64,000 nucleotides of DNA from Neobacillus sp. PS3-12 (GTDB taxonomy: Bacteria; Bacillota; Bacilli; Bacillales; Cytobacillaceae), in contig NZ_CP133268.1 in the NCBI RefSeq assembly GCF_030915385.1, forward strand, positions 1,178,001-1,242,000, in the 5' to 3' direction. Numbering within the stretch: the stretch's first letter is position 1; each line of letters begins with the position of its first letter. Under the pieces are notes generated by a model. That model saw nothing but the letters and a program-made list of their open reading frames with translations. It did no database searches and was not told where the DNA came from. Of this stretch, positions 11,164 through 19,360 are shown piece by piece. A program made the position numbers and the translations under genes.

Positions 11164-11226
11164 AATATTTCCTCCCCGCTGGGTCAAAAAAACCCAGGAT
11201 TGATTGTTAGGCTGTGTTAAATTTAG

Positions 11227-11359
11227 CTGTTGATTTCCGCTCCGGGCACTCGCTTTCCGCGGGGAGGTCCCGGAGCCTCCTCGGCGCTTTGGCGCCTGTG
11301 GGGTCTCCAGTGACCTCTTCATCCCGCAGGAGTCGAGTGCCCTCCGCTCCAATCAACAG
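11227..11359. repeat. Dispersed palindromic repeat, copy 1
   Basis: This 133-bp element is bounded by perfect 9-bp inverted ends (CTGTTGATT / AATCAACAG). A second inverted pair, GGGCACTCG / CGAGTGCCC, lies inside. The GC-rich core includes GGAGCCTCCTCGGCGC and GCGCCTGTGGGGTCTCC. Two further copies lie at 52917-53048 (same orientation) and 53622-53754 (opposite orientation). It sits between rph and gerM and carries no transposase. It resembles the large palindromic repeats scattered through Bacillaceae genomes. Confidence 0.9.
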
Positions 11360-11405
11360 TGAAAAAAAATCATCAATGTCCTTTAACACAGCCTATTATT
11401 AAATA

Positions 11406-11440
11406 AAGAAGAGGTGGCAAGGTCTGCCTACCTCCTTCAT
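11406..11440 (-). terminator. Probable terminator after gerM
   Basis: On the minus strand GGAGGTAGGCA pairs imperfectly with TGCCACCTC and is followed by TTCTTTATTT. It lies 33 bases past the gerM stop. Confidence 0.55.
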
Positions 11441-11472
11441 TTACCATTATATAGTATAACAAAAAACCACAT

Positions 11473-12543
11473 TTAAAAACTTCCTGTATTTACTTTTTCC
11501 GGTCTCGTAACTGGTGCCGTCAATTTTTTCCCATTCTCTTTCACAAGCTCTGGTTTTCCTTTTACTTCTACTGCCACTTCTTTTATTCCTTGTTGTTCCG
11601 TTACTGATAGTACAAGTGCATCTAATAAATGCTGAGAAACCACTTTTTCCTTAAAGCTTCCGTAAATCGAGTTATTAAAGTTTAAGGTAACTTTTTCATT
11701 TTCTATTTTTGGCGCTTCAAGAAGCTTCACTCCAGAGACAAAGTCAGTTACTAGATTGGATGACGGGCTTGGCCCCTTTACAAGCTCATCAACAACAGCA
11801 GCGATATTATCTGTAACCGAATTGCTGACTCTTCGTGTTACAGGAACATAGTAGTAAGAACCTTGATCTCCGCCAATATAATACACGGTTAACGGTCTTG
11901 TATTTGTTATATCAAGAACATCTGTTGTATCAATATTGATTCCATTTGCTCTTGAAAGATTGTCGCTTATTGGTGTACCTGCTACTGGCATTTTGGTTAG
12001 TGGCTGTCCTGCCATCGAAAGTTTCACATCTTTTATCGTATTAAATTGCGTCAAGGTCCAAGCAATGGATTGTAGTATTTTTGCTTCATCTGCCGCCTGA
12101 TAATTTTTGAATTCCTTTGAAAAATCAACATTGGCGACACCATCTTGGATACTGAGTGTTATATCCGTGCCTGCGGGTAGAACTGGGCGGAATCCTTTAG
12201 GAACGAGGTCCGAAACAGGACCATCAGCCACTAGGTATTCCAGTGCTTGTTTGGCTACTGAGGACGTTTTAGGAAGTGAAAGTGTTTGCGGGACTACATA
12301 GCCGTTTTTATCAATTAAATAAAGTTCTGTTTTTACTGTTTCTCCTGCTTTATTTTTTGTCTTCGCAGTATTTGTGACTTTCTTGCTAGTTGTCACGGCT
12401 GTACTGCTATCTTTTACGATCGTTACATCTTTTGGCGGGTCTATTTTTTTTTGCACTTCACTTCCAAACAACCCGCATCCAGACAAAAGAAGTGAAGATG
12501 CAAATACCGTTGAAACAATGGTAGTTGTTTTATTTCTGGACAT
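11473..12543 (-). CDS. gerM: Spore germination lipoprotein GerM
   Basis: GerM is a sporulation and germination lipoprotein that acts in the forespore envelope region. The 356-residue product starts MSRNKTT and has a signal sequence ending in the lipobox LLSGC (about residues 19-23). Two tandem GerMN domains follow (about 70-190 and 215-330). The first carries LVPKGFRPVLPAGTDI and the second KGPSPSSNLVTDFVSGVKLL. The start at 12543 is set by GGGAGGAATTC upstream; the earlier in-frame ATG is part of this ribosome-binding site. It follows racE, as in B. subtilis. Confidence 0.93.
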   Translation of the reverse strand: MSRNKTTTIVSTVFASSLLLSGCGLFGSEVQKKIDPPKDVTIVKDSSTAVTTSKKVTNTAKTKNKAGETVKTELYLIDKNGYVVPQTLSLPKTSSVAKQALEYLVADGPVSDLVPKGFRPVLPAGTDITLSIQDGVANVDFSKEFKNYQAADEAKILQSIAWTLTQFNTIKDVKLSMAGQPLTKMPVAGTPISDNLSRANGINIDTTDVLDITNTRPLTVYYIGGDQGSYYYVPVTRRVSNSVTDNIAAVVDELVKGPSPSSNLVTDFVSGVKLLEAPKIENEKVTLNFNNSIYGSFKEKVVSQHLLDALVLSVTEQQGIKEVAVEVKGKPELVKENGKKLTAPVTRPEKVNTGSF

Positions 12544-12609
12544 ATGAATTCCTCCCAAGACAGTTTGTACTATTATATATACGAGCCCAGGGAAAAATTA
12601 GAACATTTT

Positions 12610-12668
12610 AGCAAAAAAGAATAAGTCAGACTTCCCCAATTTAATCTTGCGAAAGTCTGACTTATTGT
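12610..12668 (-). terminator. Terminator after racE
   Basis: A perfect 14-base stem (AATAAGTCAGACTT at 12620-12633 and its complement at 12653-12666) is followed by a T run on the minus strand. The loop is 19 bases. Confidence 0.85.
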
Positions 12669-12671
12669 TAA

Positions 12672-13466
12672 TTATAATTTTATTCTTTTGACATTCTCGA
12701 TCTTTCTCCCGAGCCATTCGGAAGCTATTTTTGAAAAAATAGCGGTTGAGCCAGTGGTGAAAAACTGGTGTTTTGGTTCGTCTTCACATGTATTTAGCAT
12801 ATTCTTATATTGAAGAATCGCGCTAATTTCCCTTGCTGTTTCATCACCTGAACTAATCACATCTACCTCATTACCCATGAAGTTTTTAATAGTTTGTCCA
12901 AGTAATGGATAATGGGTGCAACCTAAAATGAGTGTATCCAAACTTTGATCAAGTAACGGCTTTAATGATTCTTCCACTATTCTATTAGCAACCAGGCCAG
13001 AGTATTCTCCACTTTCGACAAGCGGTACAAATTTCGGACAAGCAAGAGCAGTAACATAAAGTCTGCTGTTTAGTGACTTTAATGCTCTTTCATATGCTCC
13101 ACTTTTCACTGTACCTTCTGTCCCGATTATGCCAACCCGATAATTCTTTGTATTTTTAATGGCTGCACGGGCCCCAGGGTTAATGACCCCTAATACAGGG
13201 ATCGATAATTCGGTTTGGATTTCATCCAATGCCGCCGCTGTCGCCGTATTACAGGCAATAACAAGCATTTTAATTTTTTTTTCTAATAAAAAAGACGTCA
13301 GTTCCCACGTGAACTTTTTTACTTCTCTTCTTGATCTTGGACCATAGGGGCATCTAGCAGTGTCCCCTAAATAAATAATTGGCTCATTAGGCAGCTGTCT
13401 CATTATTTCTTTTGCTACCGTTAACCCGCCAACTCCAGAATCAATAACACCTATCGGTTGTATCAA
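12672..13466 (-). CDS. racE: Glutamate racemase
   Basis: RacE makes D-glutamate for peptidoglycan. The 264-residue protein shows the N-terminal [10 protein letters not shown], the first catalytic cysteine in [11 protein letters not shown] (about 74) and the second in LGCTHYPLL (about 185). The TTG start at 13466 is preferred because GAGGGGAG lies 5 bases upstream and it gives the family N-terminus (M)[10 protein letters not shown]. An in-frame ATG at 13496 lies inside ysmB and lacks a ribosome-binding site. ysmB ends 10 bases before this start. Confidence 0.95.
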   Translation of the reverse strand: MIQPIGVIDSGVGGLTVAKEIMRQLPNEPIIYLGDTARCPYGPRSRREVKKFTWELTSFLLEKKIKMLVIACNTATAAALDEIQTELSIPVLGVINPGARAAIKNTKNYRVGIIGTEGTVKSGAYERALKSLNSRLYVTALACPKFVPLVESGEYSGLVANRIVEESLKPLLDQSLDTLILGCTHYPLLGQTIKNFMGNEVDVISSGDETAREISAILQYKNMLNTCEDEPKHQFFTTGSTAIFSKIASEWLGRKIENVKRIKL

Positions 13467-13476
13467 ACTACTCCCC

Positions 13477-13923
13477 TCAATCTTTACGCATTTCATGGTG
13501 CAGCTTTTTTAAATGATCTTGCAGGACTTGTATTTCTTCAGCTGAAAAGTTCGTTAATACTTCCTTCAAATAAAGCTGGCGTTTCTTGATGACTTCATCT
13601 ATGATTCTTTTTCCTTCATCTAACAAGTGAATTCTTACCACACGTCGGTCATTTGTATCTTTAATTCGCTCGACCAGATTATTCTTTTCCATTCGGTCAA
13701 TAAGATCTGTCGTTGTACTGCAAGCTAAAAACATTTTGGCTGATAGATCTCCAATTGTCATATCTCCATCTTCAAATAACCATTGCAAAGCAATAAACTG
13801 TGGCGGTGTAATTGTATAATCACTTAGAAGTTCCCTGCCCTTTTGCCTGATGATCCCTGCAATATAGCGTAATTCTTTTTCAACATTTGCAACGATATCC
13901 CCGCAATCTCGATCGGGTTTCAT
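13477..13923 (-). CDS. ysmB: MarR-family transcriptional regulator YsmB
   Basis: This is a 148-residue winged-helix regulator. The helix-turn-helix and wing lie at about 45-105, with [20 protein letters not shown] as the recognition region followed by the [19 protein letters not shown] wing. The last 40 residues form the dimerization helices. Target genes are not known. Its position between gerE and racE is the same as ysmB in B. subtilis. It could regulate racE, but no operator is evident. Confidence 0.88.
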   Translation of the reverse strand: MKPDRDCGDIVANVEKELRYIAGIIRQKGRELLSDYTITPPQFIALQWLFEDGDMTIGDLSAKMFLACSTTTDLIDRMEKNNLVERIKDTNDRRVVRIHLLDEGKRIIDEVIKKRQLYLKEVLTNFSAEEIQVLQDHLKKLHHEMRKD

Positions 13924-14079
13924 GATTCATCCAACTCCTATCATTAAATAGGCTTCCAAATCATTCTTTTCTACATTATGGAGAAACCTTTTAATTTCTT
14001 TTTATTTTCTACTTTTTTTTATTAAATTTCAAGAAAAAAAGAAAAGCTGGAGAATCTAAATGCATCTGGAACATAATAT

Positions 14080-14104
14080 AAAACCGGCCTCCATTACGGA
14101 TGCC
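14080..14104 (-). terminator. Probable terminator after gerE
   Basis: On the minus strand GGCATCC pairs with GGAGGCC (one mismatch) around a GTAAT loop, followed by GGTTTTATATT, shortly after the gerE stop. Confidence 0.5.
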
Positions 14105-14113
14105 AGGTCAAGA

Positions 14114-14337
14114 TTAAAGTTCTAGCTCTCCCATACGAAGGAGCTCTACAACCGCTTGTGAACGCCCTTTAACACCAAGTTTTTGCATGGCATTGGAAAT
14201 GTGGTTTCGAACTGTCTTCTCGCTGATAAATAATTCACTAGCAATTTCCTTTGTTGTTTTATCTTGTACTAACAGTTCGAATACTTCTTTTTGCGTTTGG
14301 TGAGTAATGGCTTGTGAGTATATTCATTCTCCTTCAA
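14114..14337 (-). pseudogene. gerE: Spore coat regulator GerE, interrupted by a one-base frameshift
   Basis: GerE is the LuxR-type DNA-binding protein that controls late mother-cell coat genes. From a TTG start with GGAGG upstream, the sequence reads MKENEYTHKPLLTKR. The family sequence then resumes in a different frame as KEVFELLVQDKTTKEIASE onward, through SEKTVRNHISNAMQKLG to the C-terminal MGELEL. One base missing from the T run at 14288-14292 (A5 on the coding strand) accounts for it. The repaired gene is 225 bases, 74 residues, exactly the B. subtilis length. The lesion removes the helix-turn-helix as written; sequencing error is the likeliest cause. Confidence 0.9.
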
Positions 14338-14401
14338 GTATTGTAACCCTCCTTGCCTTCGCCAGTTGTGAACCGTGGGGTGGGTATATTTTTAGTCACC
14401 A

Positions 14402-14430
14402 TATCATATGTGAAAGAAACTTTCGGAGTG
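14402..14430 (-). promoter_or_regulatory. Candidate sigma-K promoter of gerE
   Basis: On the minus strand CACT (14427-14430) is followed after 16 bases by CATATGATA (14402-14410), matching the sigma-K pattern mACm-N16-CATANNNTA at all but one position. gerE is transcribed by sigma-K RNA polymerase in B. subtilis. The site is about 65 bases upstream of the TTG start. Confidence 0.65.
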
Positions 14431-14514
14431 ACTGTATTTCCTTAAAGGAGAAGGATTTTGTAAAAAATAGACATTCGTCTATAAAAAAATATCTGTCCGA
14501 TTAAAAATTCCCCA

Positions 14515-15114
14515 TTATTTTACTGGATCAGCATAGATAATGTATCTTTTTGGGGCATTTCCTACGTACCGAAACGGATAGCAAGTTGTTAAAATCAATT
14601 CTTCGTGATCTTTCTGAAGAGTAATAATACTGGTATCCTTTGAATCAACAATTTTTGTATGAGTAATTTTATAGGTAAAGGATCCATTAGAAACTTTGAC
14701 AATCAGCTGGTCCCCTACTTTTAATTCCCCTAAATGCCGAAAAACAGTATCTCGATGTCCAGATAGCACAATTTGCCCATTTTGGGACGGTAAAAAAGAG
14801 CCTTTGTAATGGCCCACACCCTTTGCTAGGTCATCGGGGTCAGTTCCTTCAACTATTGCTAACTCCGCTTTAATTCTTGGAATCGCTAAAATGCCAATTG
14901 TATCCCCAATTTGCGGCGGTGTGTTTTCAACTTGCTTATCCTGTTGATCATTCTTTTGTTGTGGAATCTCTTTTTTCTGTGCCAGCATAGTTTTTGCTTT
15001 ACTGAGAGTTTCATTTGTTTTCTTATTCGTATTTGTTATTTGCCATACCCCAATTGCCAGAATAACAACCCCAGCAAGAACCAAAATTGTTGATAACCAT
15101 GTCCTAATCTTCAT
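14515..15114 (-). CDS. Class D sortase
   Basis: This is a membrane-anchored cysteine transpeptidase that attaches surface proteins to the cell wall. The 199 residues have an N-terminal transmembrane helix (about 8-25), a Lys/Gln-rich linker to about residue 70, then the sortase beta-barrel. The catalytic histidine lies in LSGHRDT, the cysteine in LTTCYPF, and the arginine probably in PFRYVG or PKRYII. Compact length and the TTCYPF motif fit class D. It replaces ysmA in the B. subtilis gerE-sdh interval. No sorting-signal substrate is encoded in the window. Confidence 0.9.
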   Translation of the reverse strand: MKIRTWLSTILVLAGVVILAIGVWQITNTNKKTNETLSKAKTMLAQKKEIPQQKNDQQDKQVENTPPQIGDTIGILAIPRIKAELAIVEGTDPDDLAKGVGHYKGSFLPSQNGQIVLSGHRDTVFRHLGELKVGDQLIVKVSNGSFTYKITHTKIVDSKDTSIITLQKDHEELILTTCYPFRYVGNAPKRYIIYADPVK

Positions 15115-15178
15115 GAGCATCCTCTCAATACTTACATTTTAGCTATATTATAACAAAAATGAATCTTACATTTATACC

Positions 15179-15216
15179 TAAAAAACCTCTGTTTCCTAAT
15201 GGAAAAAGAGGTTTTA
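15179..15216 (-). terminator. Terminator of the sdh operon
   Basis: AACCTCTTTTTCC pairs with GGAAACAGAGGTT on the minus strand and is followed by a T run, right after the sdhB stop. Confidence 0.85.
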
Positions 15217-15222
15217 AGAAAG

Positions 15223-15984
15223 TTATACTCTGTCACTGCCAAAGAAGTTTTTAAAGGATTGGATTGTTGCATCACGATTTAATGCAGCAATCGATGTTGT
15301 TAACGGAATACCTTTTGGACAAGATTGTACACAGTTTTGTGAGTTACCACAGTTAGCAAGGCCGCCGTCTCCCATGATTGCTTCCAGACGTTCAGCTTTA
15401 TTCATTTCACCTGTTGGATGTGCATTGAATAAACGAACTTGTGATAGTGGCTGCGGTCCAATAAAGTTAGATTTGCTGTTTACATTTGGACATGCCTCTA
15501 AGCAAACACCGCAAGTCATACATTTTGCCAGTTCATATGCCCATTGACGCTTAACTTCAGGCATACGTGGTCCAGGCCCCAAATCATAGGTTCCATCAAT
15601 TGGAATCCATGCTTTCACTTTCTTCAATGAATCAAACATTCTGCTCCGGTCGATCTGAAGGTCACGAATGATCGGGAAAGTGCTCATTGGAGCCAAGCGA
15701 ACTGGCTGTTCCAATTGATCAATCAAGGCTGAACAAGATTGGCGTGGTTTCCCATTAATCACCATTGAGCAAGCACCGCAAACTTCTTCCAAACAGTTCA
15801 TATCCCATGCAACAGGTGTTGTTTTTTGACCTTTTGCATTAACTGGGTTTCTCCGAATTTCCATAAGTGCCGAAATGACGTTCATATTTGGACGGTATGG
15901 AACTTCAAATTCCTCCTGATAAGGAGCTGTATTAGGTCCATCCTGACGAGTTATAATAAATTTTACTGCTTTATTTTCAGACAT
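15223..15984 (-). CDS. sdhB: Succinate dehydrogenase iron-sulfur subunit
   Basis: SdhB carries electrons from SdhA to the membrane anchor. The 253 residues have a [2Fe-2S] site (CLEEVCGACSMVING and a later Cys in RQSC, about 64-84) and C-terminal cysteine clusters CMTCGVCLEACPNV and CGNSQNCVQSCPKGIP for the [4Fe-4S] and [3Fe-4S] centres. It is the last gene of sdhCAB, 49 bases after sdhA. Confidence 0.97.
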   Translation of the reverse strand: MSENKAVKFIITRQDGPNTAPYQEEFEVPYRPNMNVISALMEIRRNPVNAKGQKTTPVAWDMNCLEEVCGACSMVINGKPRQSCSALIDQLEQPVRLAPMSTFPIIRDLQIDRSRMFDSLKKVKAWIPIDGTYDLGPGPRMPEVKRQWAYELAKCMTCGVCLEACPNVNSKSNFIGPQPLSQVRLFNAHPTGEMNKAERLEAIMGDGGLANCGNSQNCVQSCPKGIPLTTSIAALNRDATIQSFKNFFGSDRV

Positions 15985-16033
15985 TCATTCCCACTCCCCT
16001 TTGCTTTTTTAATGATCCCACACAAAGATTATC

Positions 16034-17785
16034 CTAGTGCTTTTTCGTGTAATCCCGTTCGCGTGGTTTTAACAATGAAATGTCGACCTCTTCGTAATGG
16101 AAAGCTGGAGCAGTTTCTGCATCCACAAACTTTGCCATAGTTGTTTTTAAGAAGTTTTCGTCATCACGTTTAGGGAAGTCAGGCTTATAGTGTGCGCCAC
16201 GGCTTTCATTTCGGTTATATGCACCAATCGTAATAACACGTGCTAATTGAAGCATGTTGAATAATTGACGAGTAAATGCCGCCCCTTGGTTACTCCATTT
16301 TGCCGTATCGTTAATATTAATTTTCTTATAGCGTTCTAATAATTCTTGGATTTTTTCATCCGTTTTTAACAGTCTGTCATTGTAGCGAACAACTGTCACG
16401 TTTGCAGTCATCCATTCGCCAAGCTCTTTATGAAGAACATAAGCATTTTCAGTTCCGTTCATTGACATAATGTTATTCCACTTTTGTTCTTGCTCTTTAA
16501 CATGACGATCAAAGACAGTAGAAGAAACGGAATCAGAGCCTTTCTCAAGACCTTCGATATATTTTAGAGCGTTAGGGCCGGCAACCATTCCGCCAAAAAT
16601 GGCTGAAAGTAATGAGTTCGCACCTAAACGGTTTGCACCATGTTGAGAGAAATCACACTCACCGCATGCAAACAAGCCTGGGATATTTGTCATTTGATCA
16701 TAATCAACCCACATGCCGCCCATTGAATAGTGAACGGCAGGGAAGATTTTCATTGGAACTTTATGTGGATCTTCGCCTGTGAATTTCTCATAGATTTCAA
16801 TAATACCACCAAGTTTAACGTCCAATTCATGTGGGTCTTTATGAGAAAGATCCAAATAAACCATGTTTTCACCATTAAGACCAAGTTTCAAGTCGTTACA
16901 TACCGCAAAAATTTCACGAGTAGCAATATCCCGTGGAACTAAGTTCCCGTATGCTGGATACTTTTCTTCCAAGAAGTACCAAGGTTTACCATCCTTATAT
17001 GTCCAGATCCGTCCGCCTTCACCGCGTGCTGATTCACTCATGAGACGAAGCTTATCATCACCAGGAATCGCAGTTGGGTGAATCTGAATCATTTCACCGT
17101 TCGCATAAGAAACTCCCTGCTGGTACAAAATTGAAGCAGCAGAACCAGTGTTAATTACAGAGTTTGTTGTTTTACCAAAGATAATACCAGGACCACCTGT
17201 TGCCATAATAACCGCATCTGCAACAAATGATTTAATTTCCATGGTTGTTAAGTTCTGGGCAACGACCCCGCGGCACACACCATCATCGTCTAAAACAGCT
17301 CCCAAGAACTCCCAACCTTCGTATTTCGTTACCAAACCGGCTACTTCATGTCGGCGAACCTGCTCGTCCAATGCATAAAGCAACTGCTGACCTGTAGTTG
17401 CACCAGCAAATGCTGTACGGTGGTGCTGTGTACCACCGAAACGACGGAAATCTAATAACCCCTCTGGTGTACGGTTAAACATAACCCCCATCCGGTCAAG
17501 CAAGTTGATAATACCAGGAGCTGCATCACACATTGCTTTTACAGGAGGCTGGTTTGCTAAAAAGTCACCGCCGTATACTGTATCATCAAAGTGAATCCAT
17601 GGAGAGTCCCCTTCTCCTTTTGTATTCACCGCTCCATTAATACCACCCTGGGCACAAACAGAGTGAGAACGTTTTACCGGTACAAGCGAAAATAACTCAA
17701 CCGGCGTTCCCGATTCTGCAACTTTAATCGTTGCCATTAAGCCGGCTAAACCGCCACCGACAATAATCACCTTGCCTTTATTCAT
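16034..17785 (-). CDS. sdhA: Succinate dehydrogenase flavoprotein subunit
   Basis: SdhA oxidizes succinate to fumarate. The 583-residue protein has the N-terminal dinucleotide fold GGGLAGLMA (about 10-18), the FAD-attachment region RSHSVCAQGGING (about 40-52), the active-site stretch HPTAIPGDDKL and SARGEGG, and the conserved GANRLGANSLL near the C-terminal FAD site. It is the middle gene of the sdhCAB operon. Confidence 0.97.
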   Translation of the reverse strand: MNKGKVIIVGGGLAGLMATIKVAESGTPVELFSLVPVKRSHSVCAQGGINGAVNTKGEGDSPWIHFDDTVYGGDFLANQPPVKAMCDAAPGIINLLDRMGVMFNRTPEGLLDFRRFGGTQHHRTAFAGATTGQQLLYALDEQVRRHEVAGLVTKYEGWEFLGAVLDDDGVCRGVVAQNLTTMEIKSFVADAVIMATGGPGIIFGKTTNSVINTGSAASILYQQGVSYANGEMIQIHPTAIPGDDKLRLMSESARGEGGRIWTYKDGKPWYFLEEKYPAYGNLVPRDIATREIFAVCNDLKLGLNGENMVYLDLSHKDPHELDVKLGGIIEIYEKFTGEDPHKVPMKIFPAVHYSMGGMWVDYDQMTNIPGLFACGECDFSQHGANRLGANSLLSAIFGGMVAGPNALKYIEGLEKGSDSVSSTVFDRHVKEQEQKWNNIMSMNGTENAYVLHKELGEWMTANVTVVRYNDRLLKTDEKIQELLERYKKININDTAKWSNQGAAFTRQLFNMLQLARVITIGAYNRNESRGAHYKPDFPKRDDENFLKTTMAKFVDAETAPAFHYEEVDISLLKPRERDYTKKH

Positions 17786-17844
17786 CGTGACTCACTCCCT
17801 GATCAAGATCTATAATCCATACAAAATATTATTTCTTAAAACTA

Positions 17845-18456
17845 TTAAATAAATGCTAATAAGTCTTGAATTCCAACAATAGCTAATAGAACAAAAATTA
17901 CCATCGTAACATATGTAGAAATTCTTTGTGAACGTGGAGAAATTGTAATCCCCCAGCTAACGCAGAATGACCATAATCCATTTGCAAAGTGGAAAATTGT
18001 ACAAACTACCCCAACAAGATAGAACCAGAACATGAATGGTGATGATAGAATGTTTGTCATCATATCATAAAAATTTGTTACATTTCCCATCATATAGGCA
18101 ATCTTAGTCTCCCATACGTGCCAAGCAACAAAGATTAGAGTTATTACCCCAGTTACCCGTTGAAGCATGAACATCCAGTTACGGAAATAACCCATTCGGC
18201 CAATATTGTTTTTGGCAGTAAAAGCAACATAAAGACCATAAATAGCGTGATATAACAAAGGTAAGAAAATTAGAAAAATTTCCAAGAATGCTAAGAATGG
18301 AAGACTTTCCATAAAGCCTGTCGCCTTACCGAACGACTCCTCCCCTCTTGTAGCAAAATGATTGACTGTTAGATGCACTAATAGGAATAATCCTACTGGA
18401 ATAATTCCAAACAAAGAGTGCAGCCTACGATTAACAAACTCCCGATTACCCGCCAC
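17845..18456 (-). CDS. sdhC: Succinate dehydrogenase cytochrome b558 subunit
   Basis: SdhC is the diheme membrane anchor that passes electrons to menaquinone. The 203 residues contain five hydrophobic helices (about 13-32, 55-75, 95-115, 140-160 and 180-200). Candidate axial histidines are in RRLHSLFG, LLVHLTVNH, LYHAIYG, FVAWHVWE and IFHFANG. The length matches the 202-residue B. subtilis protein. It is the first gene of the operon, with a good promoter about 130 bases upstream. Confidence 0.96.
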   Translation of the reverse strand: MAGNREFVNRRLHSLFGIIPVGLFLLVHLTVNHFATRGEESFGKATGFMESLPFLAFLEIFLIFLPLLYHAIYGLYVAFTAKNNIGRMGYFRNWMFMLQRVTGVITLIFVAWHVWETKIAYMMGNVTNFYDMMTNILSSPFMFWFYLVGVVCTIFHFANGLWSFCVSWGITISPRSQRISTYVTMVIFVLLAIVGIQDLLAFI

Positions 18457-18583
18457 AATTTTACCCCCCTTTAGTTTTGCATGATGAAAGGTCTCCTGCT
18501 TGTTCCCATATCAAGGAAGAACAACCTATCACCACAGTAAAAATGTTGTAAAGCTAACTTTTTAACAATTATGTGACATGTTC

Positions 18584-18612
18584 ATTTTACCTCCATCGTC
18601 AATAAGCGTCAA
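18584..18612 (-). promoter_or_regulatory. Sigma-A promoter of sdhCAB
   Basis: TTGACG (18607-18612), a 17-base spacer and TAAAAT (18584-18589) read toward sdhC on the minus strand. Confidence 0.8.
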
Positions 18613-18885
18613 GAAACCGGATACACAATATTACACAAAAAATCAAACTTTTTAAACTAAATCGACATAAAACAAGTTATGTTCGACAACTATTGAAAGA
18701 ACTTTCTTTGCATTCTATTAATTACCAGTTTATCTGTACCTGTAATTGATAAAATATGATTAACAAGCAACAAAGAATTATCTTAATATAGTAAACTAGC
18801 AAAATTATTCTATTCACTTTTCTAAAAAAGGTATTTATCCAAAGCCCAGATTGTATATAATAGTATGATAGAAAGAGGGGAGAAC

Positions 18886-19334
18886 ATGAAAGTAAATGGA
18901 TCGGATGAAGTTATCCTTTCAGAAGACGAACAAAATATGTCAATTTTCGGATACGAACTAATTAGAGAAGTTCTTTTACCCGATATTCTTGGAAAAGATA
19001 CACCAGAAATTCTCTATTGGGCAGGAAAAAGGCTCGCAAGAAAGTACCCCTTAGAAACCATCGATGAAATCATTCAATTCTTTTCCAGAGCAACTTGGGG
19101 CGTTCTATCTGTTAAGAACGAAAAAAAGATGAAATGGATTTTGAATTATCCAGTCCATTAATGGTTTCACGTGTAAAATCAAAGGCAGAACATTTTTTCC
19201 AACTAGAAGCAGGCTTTTTGGCACAGCAAATCGAAAATCAAAAAGAAGTTATTGCAGAAACGTTTGAACATCCAGTCAAACATGCTCACAATGTATTATT
19301 TACAGTTAAATGGGATAAACGAGATAAAATTTAA
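18886..19334 (+). pseudogene. yslB: YslB-family protein, interrupted by a one-base frameshift
   Basis: YslB is a small conserved Bacillus protein of unknown function with a V4R/ligand-sensor-like family fold. From the ATG at 18886 (GAGGGGAG upstream) the sequence includes FGYELIREVLLPDILG and YWAGKRLARKYPLETIDEI, as in the family. It leaves the family frame after SVKNEKK and resumes as DEMDFELSSPLMVSRV, then HFFQLEAGFLAQQIE and the terminal VKWDKRDKI. One base missing in the A run at 19121-19127 explains this. The repaired protein has 149 residues, like B. subtilis YslB. A -10 TATAAT lies at 18856-18861. It is divergent from sdhC and convergent with lysC. Confidence 0.85.
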
Positions 19335-19360
19335 AAAGCGGGCATTTGCCAGGTTTTTTC

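Noticed and set aside
11164..11352. Open frame extending rph upstream by about 60 codons
   Set aside because: It translates a dispersed palindromic repeat. The GTG at 11163 has a strong ribosome-binding site and gives the normal RNase PH N-terminus.
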